DNA of 6,286 nt. It comes from Clostridia bacterium (GTDB lineage: Bacteria; Bacillota; Clostridia; Oscillospirales; Acutalibacteraceae). The stretch covers positions 1 to 6,286 of the forward strand of contig JAFSBS010000051.1 of NCBI GenBank assembly GCA_017437165.1, given 5' to 3'. The notes beneath the pieces were generated by a model, which was not told the DNA's origin, ran no database searches, and was given only the letters and a program-made list of their open reading frames with translations. Positions 6,151-6,286 of the stretch are shown in pieces. Numbering within the stretch: position 1 is the first letter of the stretch; each line of letters begins with the position of its first letter. The translations under genes and the position numbers were made by a program.

Positions 6151-6286
6151 TTATTCCTCCGCTTCTATAACGGTTGTCTGTTCATCTGAAAGTGCCTTAC
6201 CAGATGAATTTATAATATACTGTGAAAGTTCAGAGTCTATACCGGGTGAAAATACATAAACTTTATTTCCACCTATTACTTTTTCG
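6151..6286 (-). CDS. 3' end of a probable HflK-like protein (partial)
   Basis: An open frame enters from the right edge (first full codon 6283-6285) and gives 44 residues before TAA at 6151-6153. The visible start of the fragment, EKVIGGNKVYVFSPG, resembles the HflK C-terminus, where an 'ETMEKVL...K' helix leads into a short strand. The tail SDEQTTVIEAEE is acidic and polar. The gene ends 3 bp before the HflC-like gene, and the GGAGG of hflC (6156-6160) lies inside its last codons. The usual order hflK-hflC supports the call, but the fragment is short. It could also be another SPFH family member. If it is HflK, the operon encodes three SPFH proteins. Confidence 0.6.
   Translation of the reverse strand, partial: EKVIGGNKVYVFSPGIDSELSQYIINSSGKALSDEQTTVIEAEE
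6156..6160 (-). promoter_or_regulatory. Ribosome binding site of hflC inside the upstream gene
   Basis: GGAGG on the - strand lies 8 bp before the HflC-like ATG (6145-6147) and within the last codons of the preceding gene. It is the strongest Shine-Dalgarno sequence in the window, and its placement implies coupled translation. Confidence 0.85.

Overview
The window looks like chromosome from an AT-rich member of the Clostridia (low-GC Firmicutes). The evidence is the dnaK-dnaJ gene order, Gram-positive style Shine-Dalgarno sites (AGGAG, GGAGG), A/T-ending codons and tight operon packing. A gut Oscillospirales-type organism is plausible, but that is an inference from sequence style. I could not identify the species.

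Layout: two transcription units converge on one shared terminator. On the + strand, the window opens inside dnaK (C-terminal 174 codons, 1-525). A 65-bp gap with a perfect 10-bp hairpin follows, then a complete dnaJ (591-1766). The region 1767-1856 holds a short heptamer repeat array and a strong stem-loop (1810-1854) that has T-rich tails in both directions.

On the - strand, reading from the right edge leftward, there are five genes. They are the 3' end of a probable HflK-like gene (6151-6286, partial), an HflC-like SPFH/band-7 protein (5263-6147), an HflK-like SPFH/band-7 protein (4291-5247), a P1B-type heavy-metal ATPase (2392-4281) and a small four-helix membrane protein of unknown function (1857-2306). 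The first four are separated by only 3, 15 and 9 bp, and some Shine-Dalgarno sites overlap the preceding stop codon. They are almost certainly one operon. The last gene lies 85 bp further on, behind a second heptamer array, and may also have its own weak promoter.

How the genes work together: DnaK and DnaJ form the Hsp70 chaperone pair. HflK and HflC homologues form large membrane-anchored SPFH assemblies, which in E. coli surround and modulate the FtsH protease. Here they are coupled to a metal-transporting P-type ATPase, which suggests a membrane scaffold linked to metal transport or to quality control of the transporter. That link is inferred from gene order only.

The most interesting points are the SPFH plus ATPase operon, the divergent CPC region of the ATPase, and two TGCA-starting heptamer arrays, each sitting directly at the 3' end of a gene. 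I see no tRNA, rRNA, CRISPR array, insertion sequence or prophage gene.
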